Origin: Actinoplanes campanulatus
GTDB taxonomy: Bacteria; Actinomycetota; Actinomycetes; Mycobacteriales; Micromonosporaceae
Direction: 5' to 3'
Length of the DNA stretch: 64,000 nt
Assembly: GCF_014647795.1 (NCBI RefSeq)
Contig: NZ_BMPW01000006.1
Coordinates: forward strand, 1-64,000
Below, one piece after another: positions 28,076 through 38,127 of the stretch. Every line of letters begins with the position of its first letter. Positions within the stretch are counted from its first letter, which is position 1. The position numbers and the translations under genes were made by a program. Under the pieces are notes generated by a model that did no database searches, had not been told where the DNA came from, and saw nothing but the letters and a program-made list of their open reading frames with translations.

Positions 28076-29194
28076 CTAGAAGTAGGCGCGCAGGCGGTTG
28101 CCATCCGTGAGGAAGAGGCGGCCGTCTGCGACGACCGGCGGGTGGCTCTCGTCGCTCGGCATGCCGCCCTTGCGCGGCTTGCCGGTCTCCGCCTCGACGA
28201 TCGACAGCTTCGCGCCGATGCCGGCCGGGCTGTAGAGCAACGCGCCGGCTCGGACCGGCTGCCCGGCCGCGTCGTCCAGAGGCACCGACCAGAGCTTCCG
28301 GCCGTTGCGGGCGTCCACGCAGTAGATGCTGTGGTTCCGCGGGAAGTAGAGGTGCCGCTCGTCGGCGGTCACCGCGGACGGGTGCCAGGCCGACTCCCAG
28401 ATCTTCCGGCCGTCGGCGGCGTCGACCGCGGTCAGGCCGACGTCGCTGCCGGAGACGTAGAACCGGGTGCCGGCCGGGTCGCTGCCCACGGCGTACCAGC
28501 TCTCCTTGGTCTCCCAGAGGGTCGCGCCCGTGGTGATCGAGACGGCGCGGGAACCCCCGCCCTCGGTCCGCAGCAGCAGCCGTCCGCCGGCCGAGAGCAG
28601 CCCGTCGGCCCGGGTTCCGCCGAGTTTCCACAGGCGGGCGCCGGTGGTCAGCCGGTGTGCGATGGTGGCGGCGCCGAAATCCGGCCGGGCGTCCACCACG
28701 ACCACGCCCTGGTCGACGATCATGTCCTGGCTGGGGGCGCCCAGGGGAAGCTCCCAGAGCCGGGTCCCGGACGAGGCGCGATAGGCGTTCAGGAAGTTGC
28801 GCTGGCCGGTGCAGGCGTAGTTGAGAACGGCCAGGATCCCGTCCGACATGGCTATCCGCGTGACGCCCCGGCCGTGCAGGTCGGCGTGCCAGCGGCGTTT
28901 CCCGGAGGCCGGGTCGTACGCCCCGACCCCGCCCGGATCGCTGGTGTAGAGGAGACCGCCCCCGGCGAGCGGCTCCCGGCCGATCTCGCATTCCGGGTCG
29001 GCGTGCGTGGGAATGTCCCATCGACGGCGGATGTCGTCCACCGATGCCGGGGTGAGCCGGCGCTCATGCGGGTTGTAGTAGGTGGCGCCTGGGCCGTACC
29101 CGGTCTGGGACCACTCCGAAGGCGGTGTGGCCCAGGCGGCTGGGCTGGGCAGACTCAGTGCCGCAGCGAGTGCGGCAACCATGACGGAACTCAT
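28076..29194 (-). CDS. Secreted PQQ-type beta-propeller protein
   Basis: A 372-residue protein with a short Sec signal (MVAALAAALSLPSPAAWA, cleavage after AWA) and a mature propeller. It opens WSQTGYGPGATYYNPHERRLTP, typical of PQQ-like repeat proteins, with blades VGAYDPASGKRRWHAD, LNAYRASSGTRLWELP, LTAVDAADGRKIWESAW and IYCVDARNGRKLWSVP. Unlike the other three propellers it appears fully exported rather than anchored by a long helix. Ends 7 bp from the convergent rlmB stop. Function unknown. Confidence 0.8.
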   Translation of the reverse strand: MSSVMVAALAAALSLPSPAAWATPPSEWSQTGYGPGATYYNPHERRLTPASVDDIRRRWDIPTHADPECEIGREPLAGGGLLYTSDPGGVGAYDPASGKRRWHADLHGRGVTRIAMSDGILAVLNYACTGQRNFLNAYRASSGTRLWELPLGAPSQDMIVDQGVVVVDARPDFGAATIAHRLTTGARLWKLGGTRADGLLSAGGRLLLRTEGGGSRAVSITTGATLWETKESWYAVGSDPAGTRFYVSGSDVGLTAVDAADGRKIWESAWHPSAVTADERHLYFPRNHSIYCVDARNGRKLWSVPLDDAAGQPVRAGALLYSPAGIGAKLSIVEAETGKPRKGGMPSDESHPPVVADGRLFLTDGNRLRAYF

Positions 29195-29210
29195 ACAAGA
29201 TCAACGAAAG

Positions 29211-29284
29211 AGCCCCCGGTCGGGATCGAACCGACGACCTCCCGTTTACAAGACGGGTGCTCTGGCCATCTGAGCTACAGGGGC
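29211..29284 (-). tRNA. tRNA-Thr (anticodon TGT)
   Basis: A 74-nt cloverleaf on the minus strand: acceptor GCCCCTG/CGGGGGC with one G-T pair, D stem GCTC/GAGC, anticodon stem CCCGT/ACGGG with loop CTTGTAA (anticodon TGT, reading ACA), 5-nt variable loop, T stem GTCGG/CCGAC with TTCGATC. CCA is not encoded. No integrated element is visible beside it. Confidence 0.95.
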
Positions 29285-29422
29285 GAACGGCCTCAGCATA
29301 ACGTCCTGTGATGCGAACGCCATCTTGGCAGGTCGCAAGAAAACAAATACGGTGGCGCTCGCAGTTCCTTCTACTCGGATCGTCCGGCACGTTCCTGCCG
29401 GTGGAAAGGAAGTCGATTCACC

Positions 29423-30511
<1,089 letters not shown>

Positions 30512-30528
30512 CGCACGGATCCACGGAG

Positions 30529-30559
30529 AAGGGCGGTTCCCCTCGGGGAGCCGCCCTTT
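30529..30559. terminator. Terminator after msiK
   Basis: aagggcgg (30529-30536) pairs with ccgccctt (30551-30558), extended by ttcccc/ggggag, followed by TTT. It lies 5 bp from the convergent gene end, so it likely works for both strands. Confidence 0.85.
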
Positions 30560-30563
30560 CCCG

Positions 30564-32105
30564 TCAGTCGGTGAACCGGTAGACGACGTAATCCTCCTCG
30601 GCGGCGCAGGCGATCACCGAGGTGTTCCAGGAGCAGCTCGCCGACCGTACGTCCGCGAGCTGCCCCAATGGCACGGCGCTCTCGCCGAGCGGGATGCCCC
30701 AGACCGCCCGGTCGCTCACCGAGGTGGTCAGGGTGTCGGAGAAGCGCAGCATGTTGCCGGCGTCCAGGCGTACCGTGACGCCCTGCTCGGTCTGGCTCTT
30801 CCGGCCGGACGCGTCGATCAGGGTGGTGGTCTCGTCGCCGACCGCCAGCACCGCGTCGCCGACCGGGACCAGGGCCTCCACCTCCGGCACGTCCACCGGC
30901 TCCGACCAGCCGTCCTTGCCGAGCGCGAAGACCCGGTCCTTCGTCCGGTCGTAGCTCTCGGTCTGCACGAAGCAGAGCCGCTCACCGCACGGGGCCAGCT
31001 TGCTGAGCGAGGAGTTCGGCGGGGCGGTGTGCACGATGACCGGGTTCTCGGCGAGCCGGCCCAGGTCGTACGAGAGGATCCGCTGCGGGGCGGCGGAACC
31101 CCGTACGTACAGCCGGCCGTTGTGCGCCACGATCTCGTCGCTGGTCGACGCGACGCTGGGCAGTGGGTCGCCGACGACCTTCCCGGTGTTCAGGTCGCGG
31201 ACCGTGGCCGTCTGGTCGGCGTCGATCTGGACGAACCGTTCGTCGTCGGTGAAGTCGGGGGAGAAGGGCCGCCCGGCAGTGCCCGCCGGACCGGCGAGGT
31301 CCTCGATCGTCGTGGCCGGGTGGATCGCCGACGAGTCCGGGTCGGCCTGCGTCCACTTCTCGGCACCGTCGGACAGCCCGATCCCGACGAGCCGTTTCGT
31401 CTCCCGGTCCGTCCACAGCGCGGTCTTCGAGCCGGGGTGGACCTCGTCGTACGAGCCGATCCGCTTGTCCCAGAGACGCTTGCCGTCCTCGGCGTCGAGC
31501 GCCACTACCCGGCTCGTGCTGGTCGCCGAGTCCGGACCGGAGTAGAGCAGCACCACGCCGGGCCGCGCGAGCATCGATTTCCACGTGGTGGCCTGACCGG
31601 CGCCGTCGCTCTCCCACAGCTTCGACCCGTCCGTGGTGTCGGCGGCCACCACTCGCAGCGTGCCGTCGTCGTCGGCGCTCGCGAGATAGGCCCGGTCCCC
31701 GAGCACCTCGGTGTCGGCGAACGCCGAGGTGACCGGCACGCTCGGGGTCACCCGCCGGGGTTCCGCCAGCGGGACGAAGTCGATCGGGGACACGCCCGGC
31801 CAGAGGATCACCGCGGCGGCGGTGGCGGCGGTGGCCACGACGACCGTCGCGCCACCGGCCCACAGCCAGGTGCGCCGCCGCTTCCACGCCGGTTCCTCCT
31901 CCGCGGTCGCCTCGACCGCGCCCGGGATGGTCCAGGTGCCGCCGGGGTACGGGTGTGGCGTGTAACCGCCCGGCTGTCCACCGGCGGCGATCGCGGCGGC
32001 CTCGGCGGTCGCCCACGGGTCGACCGGATCGGAGTACTCGATCTCCGGAGCCGTCGGTCGATCCTCGTCCCCCGGACCCGCCATGTCCCCGCCCTTCTCG
32101 GTCAC
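30564..32105 (-). CDS. Membrane-anchored PQQ-type beta-propeller protein, long
   Basis: A 513-residue protein. A cytoplasmic N-terminal region of about 75 acidic/Pro residues precedes a basic patch KRRR and one helix (TWLWAGGATVVVATAATAAAVIL). The exported propeller has blades LRVVAADTTDGSKLWESDG, VVALDAEDGKRLWDKRIG and ATVRDLNTGKVVGDP. Disulfide candidates are CGERLC and CSWNTSVIAC. The start is GTG 32105, or ATG 32084 which has a better ribosome site (gaagggcgggg). Fourth member of the propeller group; function unknown. Confidence 0.8.
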   Translation of the reverse strand: MTEKGGDMAGPGDEDRPTAPEIEYSDPVDPWATAEAAAIAAGGQPGGYTPHPYPGGTWTIPGAVEATAEEEPAWKRRRTWLWAGGATVVVATAATAAAVILWPGVSPIDFVPLAEPRRVTPSVPVTSAFADTEVLGDRAYLASADDDGTLRVVAADTTDGSKLWESDGAGQATTWKSMLARPGVVLLYSGPDSATSTSRVVALDAEDGKRLWDKRIGSYDEVHPGSKTALWTDRETKRLVGIGLSDGAEKWTQADPDSSAIHPATTIEDLAGPAGTAGRPFSPDFTDDERFVQIDADQTATVRDLNTGKVVGDPLPSVASTSDEIVAHNGRLYVRGSAAPQRILSYDLGRLAENPVIVHTAPPNSSLSKLAPCGERLCFVQTESYDRTKDRVFALGKDGWSEPVDVPEVEALVPVGDAVLAVGDETTTLIDASGRKSQTEQGVTVRLDAGNMLRFSDTLTTSVSDRAVWGIPLGESAVPLGQLADVRSASCSWNTSVIACAAEEDYVVYRFTD

Positions 32106-32174
32106 CCCCGTCGGCCCGTCATGCTACCGAGTCGACCATCGATGACCATCCTGTCGACCTTTCGGCCGGCTGGT

Positions 32175-32180
32175 TATCGT
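32175..32180 (+). promoter_or_regulatory. Leaderless -10 box TATCGT
   Basis: TATCGT ends 6 nt before ATG 32187. Confidence 0.5.
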
Positions 32181-32186
32181 GGCGGC

Positions 32187-32606
32187 ATGCGCATCGAACG
32201 GGTCACCGCCGAGGCCGAGGTCCATCGCGCGGCCGATCTCTTCGACGCGCCGCCGATCGAGGCCGCCACCCGCCGCTTCCTCACCGACCCCACTCACCAC
32301 CTGCTGCTGGCCTACGACGACGCCGACCGGCCGGTCGGCATGATCACCGGGGTCGAGACCACCCATCCGGACAAGGGCACCGAGATGCTCGTCTACGAGC
32401 TCGGGGTGGCGCCGGTGGCCCGCCTCCAGGGGATCGGCGCGGCGCTCGTCGACGCGCTGGCCGGACTGGCCCGCGACCGGGGTTGCTACGGCATGTGGGT
32501 GGCCACCGAGAACGACAACAAGGCGGCCCTGGCCACCTACCGCCGGGCCGGTGCGCTCGAGGAGATGACGTTCACCCTGCTCAGCTGGGATCTGAATCAG
32601 GACTGA
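32187..32606 (+). CDS. GNAT-family N-acetyltransferase
   Basis: A 139-residue GNAT protein with the acetyl-CoA loop in VAPVARLQGIGAALVDALAGLA and the C-terminal WVATENDNKAALATYRRAGA segment. The pattern resembles aminoglycoside 3-N-acetyltransferase type I relatives, but family similarity does not establish antibiotic resistance. Single gene with its own leaderless-type promoter and a very strong downstream hairpin. Confidence 0.8.
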   Translation: MRIERVTAEAEVHRAADLFDAPPIEAATRRFLTDPTHHLLLAYDDADRPVGMITGVETTHPDKGTEMLVYELGVAPVARLQGIGAALVDALAGLARDRGCYGMWVATENDNKAALATYRRAGALEEMTFTLLSWDLNQD

Positions 32607-32610
32607 AGGC

Positions 32611-32653
32611 GCGAGAGCGCGCGCCGCTGGACGTTGGCGGCGCGCGCTCTCGC
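32611..32653. terminator. Perfect 17-bp hairpin between convergent genes
   Basis: 32611-32627 and 32637-32653 are exact inverted repeats with a 9-nt loop. There is no T tract. It starts 5 bp after the GNAT stop and ends 12 bp before the convergent gene's stop, fitting a bidirectional terminator. Confidence 0.85.
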
Positions 32654-32664
32654 TGGAGTGACGT

Positions 32665-33600
32665 CTAGTCGGTGCCGCGGTCGACGAAGCCGTCGACCGG
32701 CTCCTCGTGCAGGCGGGGGTCGTCGATGGCCGGGTCGCCGGGGATCGCCTTCGGGCGGCTGGGCGCCTCGTTCGATCCGGCGGCCGGCTCGGATCCGGCG
32801 CCGGGGGCCTCGGGGGCGGACTTCGGGTCGTCCGCCTTCGGGTCACCGGCCTTCGAGACGCCGACCTTCGAGACGCCGGCCTTCTTGTCGGCCGGGTTCG
32901 GTTCGGTCAGCTCGCCGCCGAGGGGCAGGCCGGCCACGTCGTGGGGGAGGTCGGTGATGTCGCGGTCGAGCATCCTCACCGGGTTCGCGCCGGCCAGGCC
33001 GCCGAGCAGCGAGTAGTCGGCCTTGTCGTGCTCCAGGCGCGGCGCGAACGGGCGCTCGTCGGGGGCGGGCCTACGGACCCTGGTGTTCGGGGGCGGCGCG
33101 GACGGCGACACCCCGGCGGGGCCGAGCCCGCCGATCGAGGGGAAGTTCTGGGACAGGAGCCCGCTGAGGGTCACCGGAATCGGGAGGCTCGAGGACGGGG
33201 AGCCGCTGTACCGCCGGGTCGCCGCCGGCACGGTGCCGCGGATGACGTCCGCGGCGGGCAGGAGCCGCCGGCCACTCCTGGCGTTCTTGGCGTTCCTGCG
33301 GCCGTCCGGGTGGTCCTCGAGGGCGGGCGCGACACGGGCCGTGCCGGGCTCCACCTGAACCAGGGGCTGGCCGCTGAGCGGGTCGGCGGCGAACCGCCAG
33401 GCGTTGGTGGGGTCCAGCGCGTAGCCGAGGGCGTTACGCAGTGAGGTCCGGGCGGCTCCGAGACCGGCCGCGGGATCCTGTCCGATCGCCGGGGCGGCGC
33501 CGGCGTCGGCTGCGGGGGCGAGAGTGTCGTCGGCCCACGCGGGGGTCGCCCCGAGCAGGATTCCACCGGCGAGGGCGCCGGCACACCACAACTTGCGCAC
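32665..33600 (-). CDS. Secreted low-complexity protein
   Basis: Unrecognised 311-residue exported protein. Signal sequence RKLWCAGALAGGILLGATPAWA is cleaved after AWA. The mature chain is Ala/Pro/Asp-rich with little predicted structure, apart from LLGGLAGANPVRMLDRDITDLPH near the middle. The C-terminal region has short degenerate repeats (KKAGVSKVGVSKAGDPKADDPK, positions about 32835-32900). GTG 33600 is chosen because AGGAG sits 8 nt upstream; longer forms would bury the signal. It may be a cell-surface or developmental protein; no evidence beyond export. Confidence 0.7.
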   Translation of the reverse strand: MRKLWCAGALAGGILLGATPAWADDTLAPAADAGAAPAIGQDPAAGLGAARTSLRNALGYALDPTNAWRFAADPLSGQPLVQVEPGTARVAPALEDHPDGRRNAKNARSGRRLLPAADVIRGTVPAATRRYSGSPSSSLPIPVTLSGLLSQNFPSIGGLGPAGVSPSAPPPNTRVRRPAPDERPFAPRLEHDKADYSLLGGLAGANPVRMLDRDITDLPHDVAGLPLGGELTEPNPADKKAGVSKVGVSKAGDPKADDPKSAPEAPGAGSEPAAGSNEAPSRPKAIPGDPAIDDPRLHEEPVDGFVDRGTD

Positions 33601-33717
33601 TGATCTTCTCCTGGCCACATCGGACGATGGGTTCGGTCGATACCCACCAACTCGGACATAAGGTGTCGGATGGGGCAACGACCGGCCCCGCGGGCAGGTT
33701 CCGGCTGACTACGATTC

Positions 33718-35487
33718 GTGAACGTGAGTGCCGTGCCGCCGATAAAGATCCACAAGCATCCGGAGTCCGATGAGGACACGCGCCCCCACCTGGTGCTGTG
33801 CGGCGCGGACGCGCTGGTCTTCACCCTGGCCGAGGAACTCGCCAACTCCCGGCACCGGATCCGGATCACGGTGGTCACGCCGCACCGGATCCGGGCCGAC
33901 GTCCCCGACCTCGCCTCGCTCGCCGACCGCGGGGTGGAGTGGCACAAGGCCGACCGGCTGGACGAGCGGACCTTCCGCGAGGCCGGGCTCACCGGCGCCA
34001 CCGGGCTCGCCCTGGTCATGCCGGACGACATGGTCAACCTGCACGCCGCGCTGTGCGCCCGCGAGGTCGAGGAGGACCTGCGGGTCGTCGTGCGGATGTT
34101 CAACCGGGAGCTGGGGCACAGCGTGCTCCGGCTCTTCCCGGACTGCGCGGTGCTGTCCGACGCCGAGATGGCCGCGCCGGCCTTCGTGGCGGCGGCGCTG
34201 GGCGAGGTGGCTCCGACACATTTCCGGCACTCCGGGCGTACCCTCTATGTCGCTCACCGGGAGGACGTCGCGGAGCGACAGGTGATCCTCACCCTGACCA
34301 CCGCCGGCGACCGGGGTGAGGTGAGCGTCCTGCCGGAGGACCCGCCGCCCGGTTCGGCGCGGCCGGGAGACCTGGTGCTGGCCGAGGCGCTCGGCCGCCC
34401 GGCCGGGGAGGACGTGACCCGCCGCCTGCTCACCCGGGCCGGTCGCCGCCGTCGCCCGCTGCGTGCCGTCGGCCGGGTGCTGCGCGCCGCGCTCAGCCGC
34501 AAGCTCGGCATCGCGGTCCTGATCACGCTGGCCACCACGGTGGTGGCCGGTCTGGTCCTGGCCAATTTCGACAAGGGCGGGCACGGGCTGTGGGAGTCGG
34601 TCTACGTGACCCTGCTGACCGCGGTCGGATCATCCGATGTGGAGGTCGATCGCAATCCGGTGGCGCAGGCCGCGCAGCTCGTGCTGACCATCGCCGGGCT
34701 CGCGCTGATCCCGCTGATCACCGCGGCCGTGGTCGACGGCATGGTCAACGCCCGGCTCGCGCTGGCCCAGGGCCGGGTGGCCGGGCAGCTGCGGGACCAC
34801 ATCGTCCTGGTCGGGCTCGGCAACGTCGGCACGCAGGTGCTGCGCCAGCTCGCCGACCTGGGGGTCCGGGTGGTCGCGATCGACCGCACCGCCGACCCCC
34901 GGGGTGCGAAGAGCGCGCAGCGGCGCGGGGTGCCGGTGATCGTGGGCGACGCGTCCGCCGAGGCCACGCTGCGGGCCGCCTCGATCGACACGTGCCGGGC
35001 CCTGGTCGTGCTCTCCACCGACGACGTGGTGAACCTCCAGGCCGCGTTGCAGTCCCGGTCGGCCCGGCCGGACCTGCGGGTGGTGCTGCGGCTCTTCGAC
35101 GACGACTTCGCGCAGCGGGTCGAGTCGGCCTTCCAGATCAACACGTCCCGCAGCGTCTCCCGGCTGTGCGCCCCGGTCTTCGCGGCCGCGCTGCTGGAAC
35201 GGGACGTGCACGCGACCATCCCGGTCGACCGGCACGCCGTGATGGTCGCGACGGTGACCGTGTCGGGCGGGTCCCTTCTGGACGGCGCCCCGCTGGACCA
35301 TGCCGACCATCCCGGTGAGGCGCGGGTGATCGGCATGTCGGCGGCCGGCCAGGGCTGGGTCGACTGGGTGCCGGACCGGCGCCGGGTGCTGGCCGAGGGC
35401 GACGAGATCCTGGTGGTGGCCCGCCGGGGCGGGCTGCGTGCGCTCGCCGAGCTGGCCGGCCCGCCGCTACAGGGTGCCGCTCAGTGA
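33718..35487 (+). CDS. Two-RCK membrane protein, channel-like
   Basis: A 589-residue protein: a cytoplasmic Rossmann/RCK-N domain (about 23-150, HLVLCGADALVFTLAEELA), a basic stretch, two membrane helices (LGIAVLITLATTVVAGLVLA and LVLTIAGLALIPLITAAVV) around a pore-like loop, then a second RCK-N domain (HIVLVGLGNVGTQVLRQLADLG) and RCK-C. The loop reads TAVGSSDV near residue 302 where K+ channels have TVGYGD, so ion selectivity is doubtful. GTG 33718 or 33724 is the start; a TACGAT box just upstream (33710-33715) favours 33724. The 3' end overlaps the DUF4032 gene by 21 nt. Confidence 0.8.
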   Translation: MNVSAVPPIKIHKHPESDEDTRPHLVLCGADALVFTLAEELANSRHRIRITVVTPHRIRADVPDLASLADRGVEWHKADRLDERTFREAGLTGATGLALVMPDDMVNLHAALCAREVEEDLRVVVRMFNRELGHSVLRLFPDCAVLSDAEMAAPAFVAAALGEVAPTHFRHSGRTLYVAHREDVAERQVILTLTTAGDRGEVSVLPEDPPPGSARPGDLVLAEALGRPAGEDVTRRLLTRAGRRRRPLRAVGRVLRAALSRKLGIAVLITLATTVVAGLVLANFDKGGHGLWESVYVTLLTAVGSSDVEVDRNPVAQAAQLVLTIAGLALIPLITAAVVDGMVNARLALAQGRVAGQLRDHIVLVGLGNVGTQVLRQLADLGVRVVAIDRTADPRGAKSAQRRGVPVIVGDASAEATLRAASIDTCRALVVLSTDDVVNLQAALQSRSARPDLRVVLRLFDDDFAQRVESAFQINTSRSVSRLCAPVFAAALLERDVHATIPVDRHAVMVATVTVSGGSLLDGAPLDHADHPGEARVIGMSAAGQGWVDWVPDRRRVLAEGDEILVVARRGGLRALAELAGPPLQGAAQ

Positions 35488-36693
35488 GTCCGCCTCGACA
35501 CCCAGCACGGCCTGCTCGTCCGGCTTGTTGACCAGCACGTCGGTCAGGTAGCCCTGCACCGCCGGGCCCATGCCGACGTCCCGCCCGGCCTTCTCGGAGA
35601 GCAGCCACTTGTGCTGGATGATCTGCGAGAAGATCTCCTGCGGCTCCAGTTTGCGGCGCAGGTGGGCGGGGACCGCGCGGACCACCGGCTCGAACACCTC
35701 GGTGAGCCAGCGGTGCGCGGCCTGCTGCTCGTCGGTGAGGTGGCTCTCCGCCCGGTAGGCGTCCAGGTCGTTGAGCAGCTGACGGGCCTGGTTCTCCTCG
35801 GCGTCCAGGCCGGTCAGGCGCATCAGCCGCCGGGTGTGGTAGCCGGCGTCGACGACCTTGGGGCGGACCAGATAGCCGCCGTCGTCCGACGTGGACATGG
35901 ATACCTCGGCGACGTCGAAGCCCATCTCGTTGAGCCGCCGGATGCGCCGCTCGATGTGGTGCCGGGAGTCCTTCGACACCTCCTGCTCGTACGTCACCTC
36001 GTGCCACAACCGCTCGTAGCGCGCCACGATGTCGTCGACCACCTTCTCCGGGTCGATCGACTCGTGCAGCAGCTCGGCGGCCTCCAGGTCGAGGCACTCG
36101 CCGAAGATGTTGAGCCGGAGGATCTCGATGTCCTCGCTGCGCTGCCCCTCGGACAGTTTCGGGTACAGATTGCCGGTCTCGGCGTCCACCAGGTAGGCGG
36201 CGAAGGCCCCCGCGTCCCGCCGGAACAGCGTGTTGGACAGCGAGCAGTCACCCCAGGAGAAGCCGGTCAGGTGCATCCGCACGACGAGGGCGGCCAGCGC
36301 GTCGAGCAGGCGGTTCATGGTGTCCGGCCGCAGCACCCGGGAGAACAGCGCACGGTACGGCAGCGAGAACTGGAGATGCCGGGTGACCAGCACTGTCTCC
36401 AGCGGCTCGCCCTCCAAGGTCTGCCGGTCGGTGGCGATGGCGACCGCCTGCACGGCCGGGAAGTCGATCCGCTCCAGGGCGCGGAGCAGGTCGTACTCCT
36501 TCTCGGCGATTCGTTCCCGGGTCTCCTTCATGGCGTAGACCACGCCGTTCAGCTTCACGAACCGGACGATGTGCCGCGAGATGCCCTGTGGCAGCGCGAC
36601 CAGGTGATCGGCCGGCCAGTCCTCGAGCGGAATGTGCCACGGCAGATCCAGCAGCGCGGGGTCGATGAGGGCGGAGGTGATGCGCACGATCAC
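35467..36693 (-). CDS. DUF4032 protein with kinase-like catalytic loop
   Basis: A 408-residue cytoplasmic protein. The N-terminal two thirds resemble the protein/lipopolysaccharide kinase fold: VVYAMKET with a candidate ATP-binding Lys, then HLTGFSWGDCSLSNTLF (GD...N catalytic-loop pattern) and YLVDAETGN in place of DFG. The C-terminal DUF4032 region is acidic and helical (RRIRRLNEMGFDVAEV, HLTDEQQAAHRWL). Its substrate is unknown. Start is GTG 36693 or 36687. Divergent from the serine protease by 84 bp and convergent with the RCK gene. Confidence 0.75.
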   Translation of the reverse strand: MIVRITSALIDPALLDLPWHIPLEDWPADHLVALPQGISRHIVRFVKLNGVVYAMKETRERIAEKEYDLLRALERIDFPAVQAVAIATDRQTLEGEPLETVLVTRHLQFSLPYRALFSRVLRPDTMNRLLDALAALVVRMHLTGFSWGDCSLSNTLFRRDAGAFAAYLVDAETGNLYPKLSEGQRSEDIEILRLNIFGECLDLEAAELLHESIDPEKVVDDIVARYERLWHEVTYEQEVSKDSRHHIERRIRRLNEMGFDVAEVSMSTSDDGGYLVRPKVVDAGYHTRRLMRLTGLDAEENQARQLLNDLDAYRAESHLTDEQQAAHRWLTEVFEPVVRAVPAHLRRKLEPQEIFSQIIQHKWLLSEKAGRDVGMGPAVQGYLTDVLVNKPDEQAVLGVEADSLSGTL

Positions 36694-36777
36694 AAGTGTG
36701 CCGGGTCGCGCGGCGCGTCGTGCTTGCACGTGGCTCGTTACACAGGTGCGAAACCGCCGACGACGTACGGGAGTGGC

Positions 36778-38118
36778 ATGCGACGTAGGACTGGAATCGT
36801 CATCGGGACGTGCACCGCGCTGGCCCTGATCGGCACGGCCGGGTCGGTCGTGTCCGCGGGCGCCGGCGAGCGGCCGTCCGAACCCCGGCTCTCCGCGGCC
36901 CGGCCCTCCGCGGTCGAACGCACCCCGGCCGCGGTGGGGAGGCGGGCTATTCCACAGGTTACACCGACAACAGCGACTCACGGTATTAAACCGGACAATT
37001 CGTTTGGGGTTAAACCGGACGTTTCATCTTCCGCTTCGGCTGGCGCCCGCCGCCTGGAATCGACCACCGCCCGGTCCGCCGGCCGTCAGCGAATCGGCGA
37101 ACTGCTCCGGGTGGACCGCCTGATCGGCAACGTGGGCGGCCCGAAGCGGGAGGAGTTCGCCTATCCCGGCGCCTCCTACGTCAAGGTGCACTTCGACCGC
37201 CTGACCATGCTGCCCGGCGACTACGTGACCGTGTCGAACCCGGAGCGCACCGAGTCCTACCGGTACGACGAGAGCGACCCGGACGGCCGCTGGGCCATGT
37301 CGATCACCGGGGACACCGCGGTCGTCGAGGTGCACCGGGAGATCAACCCGCTCGGGCTCCGTGACATCACCGGTGACCTCGGGATCGGCATCGACCGGGT
37401 GGCCCGCGGCGACTCCCGCCCGGCGCCCGCACGGCCGGGCCGGGAGGAGTCGGTCTGCGGCACCGACACCTCCAGCGACGCGGTCTGCTACGAGTCGAAG
37501 GACCCGGTGGCCTACACCAAGTCGAAGGCGACCGCCCGGCTGCTGATCAACGGCACCGAGCTGTGCACCGGCTGGCGGGTCGGCCCCAAGAACCGCATGA
37601 TCACCAACAACCACTGCCTCACCACGTCCGGGGAGGCGTACGACACCGAGGTCTGGTTCAACTACCAGTGCGCCAAGTGCGGCGGCTACGACGTGTTCAA
37701 GCCGACCAAGGTGTGGGGCGATCAGGTGCTCGCCACCGACAAGACGTACGACTACACGCTCTTCACGGTCGACGGCTTCCCGTCGATCGAGAAGTTCGGC
37801 TACCTCACCCTGGACACCGTCCGGCCCGGCAAGGGCCAGGAGCTGTACGTGCCACAGCATCCGTCCGGTGAGCCTGCCAAGATTGCCGGCACCAAGGGCG
37901 AGGCGGTCGGCAACTGCGAGGTCGACAATCCCGACTACACCGGGTACGCGGCACATTCGGACGTCTCGTACTTCTGCGACACGGCCGGCGGCTCGTCCGG
38001 CAGCCCGGTCATCTCCCGCGCCACCAACCGGGTGGTGGCGCTGCACCACTTCGGCGGCTGCCCGAACTCCGGCGTGCGGGGCGATCTGCTGGCCGGGAGG
38101 TTGCGCACGTACCTCTAG
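36778..38118 (+). CDS. Secreted trypsin-fold serine protease
   Basis: A 446-residue preproenzyme. Signal peptide RRRTGIVIGTCTALALIG is followed by a Ser/Thr/Pro-rich pro-region to about 200 and the catalytic domain. The triad is visible: His279 in ITNNHCLTT, Asp325 in YDYTLFTV and Ser407 in TAGGSSGSPV. Several Cys pairs suggest disulfides (CGTDTSSDAVC, CTGW...NHC, CAKC, CDTAG, GGCPNS). The layout is like bacterial glutamyl/lysyl endopeptidases; cleavage specificity cannot be read. The pro-region beta domain YVKVHFDRLTMLPGDYVTVSN may be CUB- or carbohydrate-binding-like. Confidence 0.85.
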   Translation: MRRRTGIVIGTCTALALIGTAGSVVSAGAGERPSEPRLSAARPSAVERTPAAVGRRAIPQVTPTTATHGIKPDNSFGVKPDVSSSASAGARRLESTTARSAGRQRIGELLRVDRLIGNVGGPKREEFAYPGASYVKVHFDRLTMLPGDYVTVSNPERTESYRYDESDPDGRWAMSITGDTAVVEVHREINPLGLRDITGDLGIGIDRVARGDSRPAPARPGREESVCGTDTSSDAVCYESKDPVAYTKSKATARLLINGTELCTGWRVGPKNRMITNNHCLTTSGEAYDTEVWFNYQCAKCGGYDVFKPTKVWGDQVLATDKTYDYTLFTVDGFPSIEKFGYLTLDTVRPGKGQELYVPQHPSGEPAKIAGTKGEAVGNCEVDNPDYTGYAAHSDVSYFCDTAGGSSGSPVISRATNRVVALHHFGGCPNSGVRGDLLAGRLRTYL

Positions 38119-38121
38119 TTT
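38116..38121 (+). promoter_or_regulatory. Leaderless -10 box TAGTTT
   Basis: TAGTTT includes the protease stop codon and ends 6 nt before GTG 38128. Confidence 0.5.
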
Positions 38122-38127
38122 GTAGAG

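Noticed and set aside
29211-29284. Possible integration site of a mobile element at tRNA-Thr
   Set aside because: No integrase, direct repeat of the tRNA 3' end or composition change is visible nearby.
32187-32606. Aminoglycoside resistance gene
   Set aside because: Only general GNAT similarity to AAC(3)-I; no resistance context, so only acetyltransferase is claimed.
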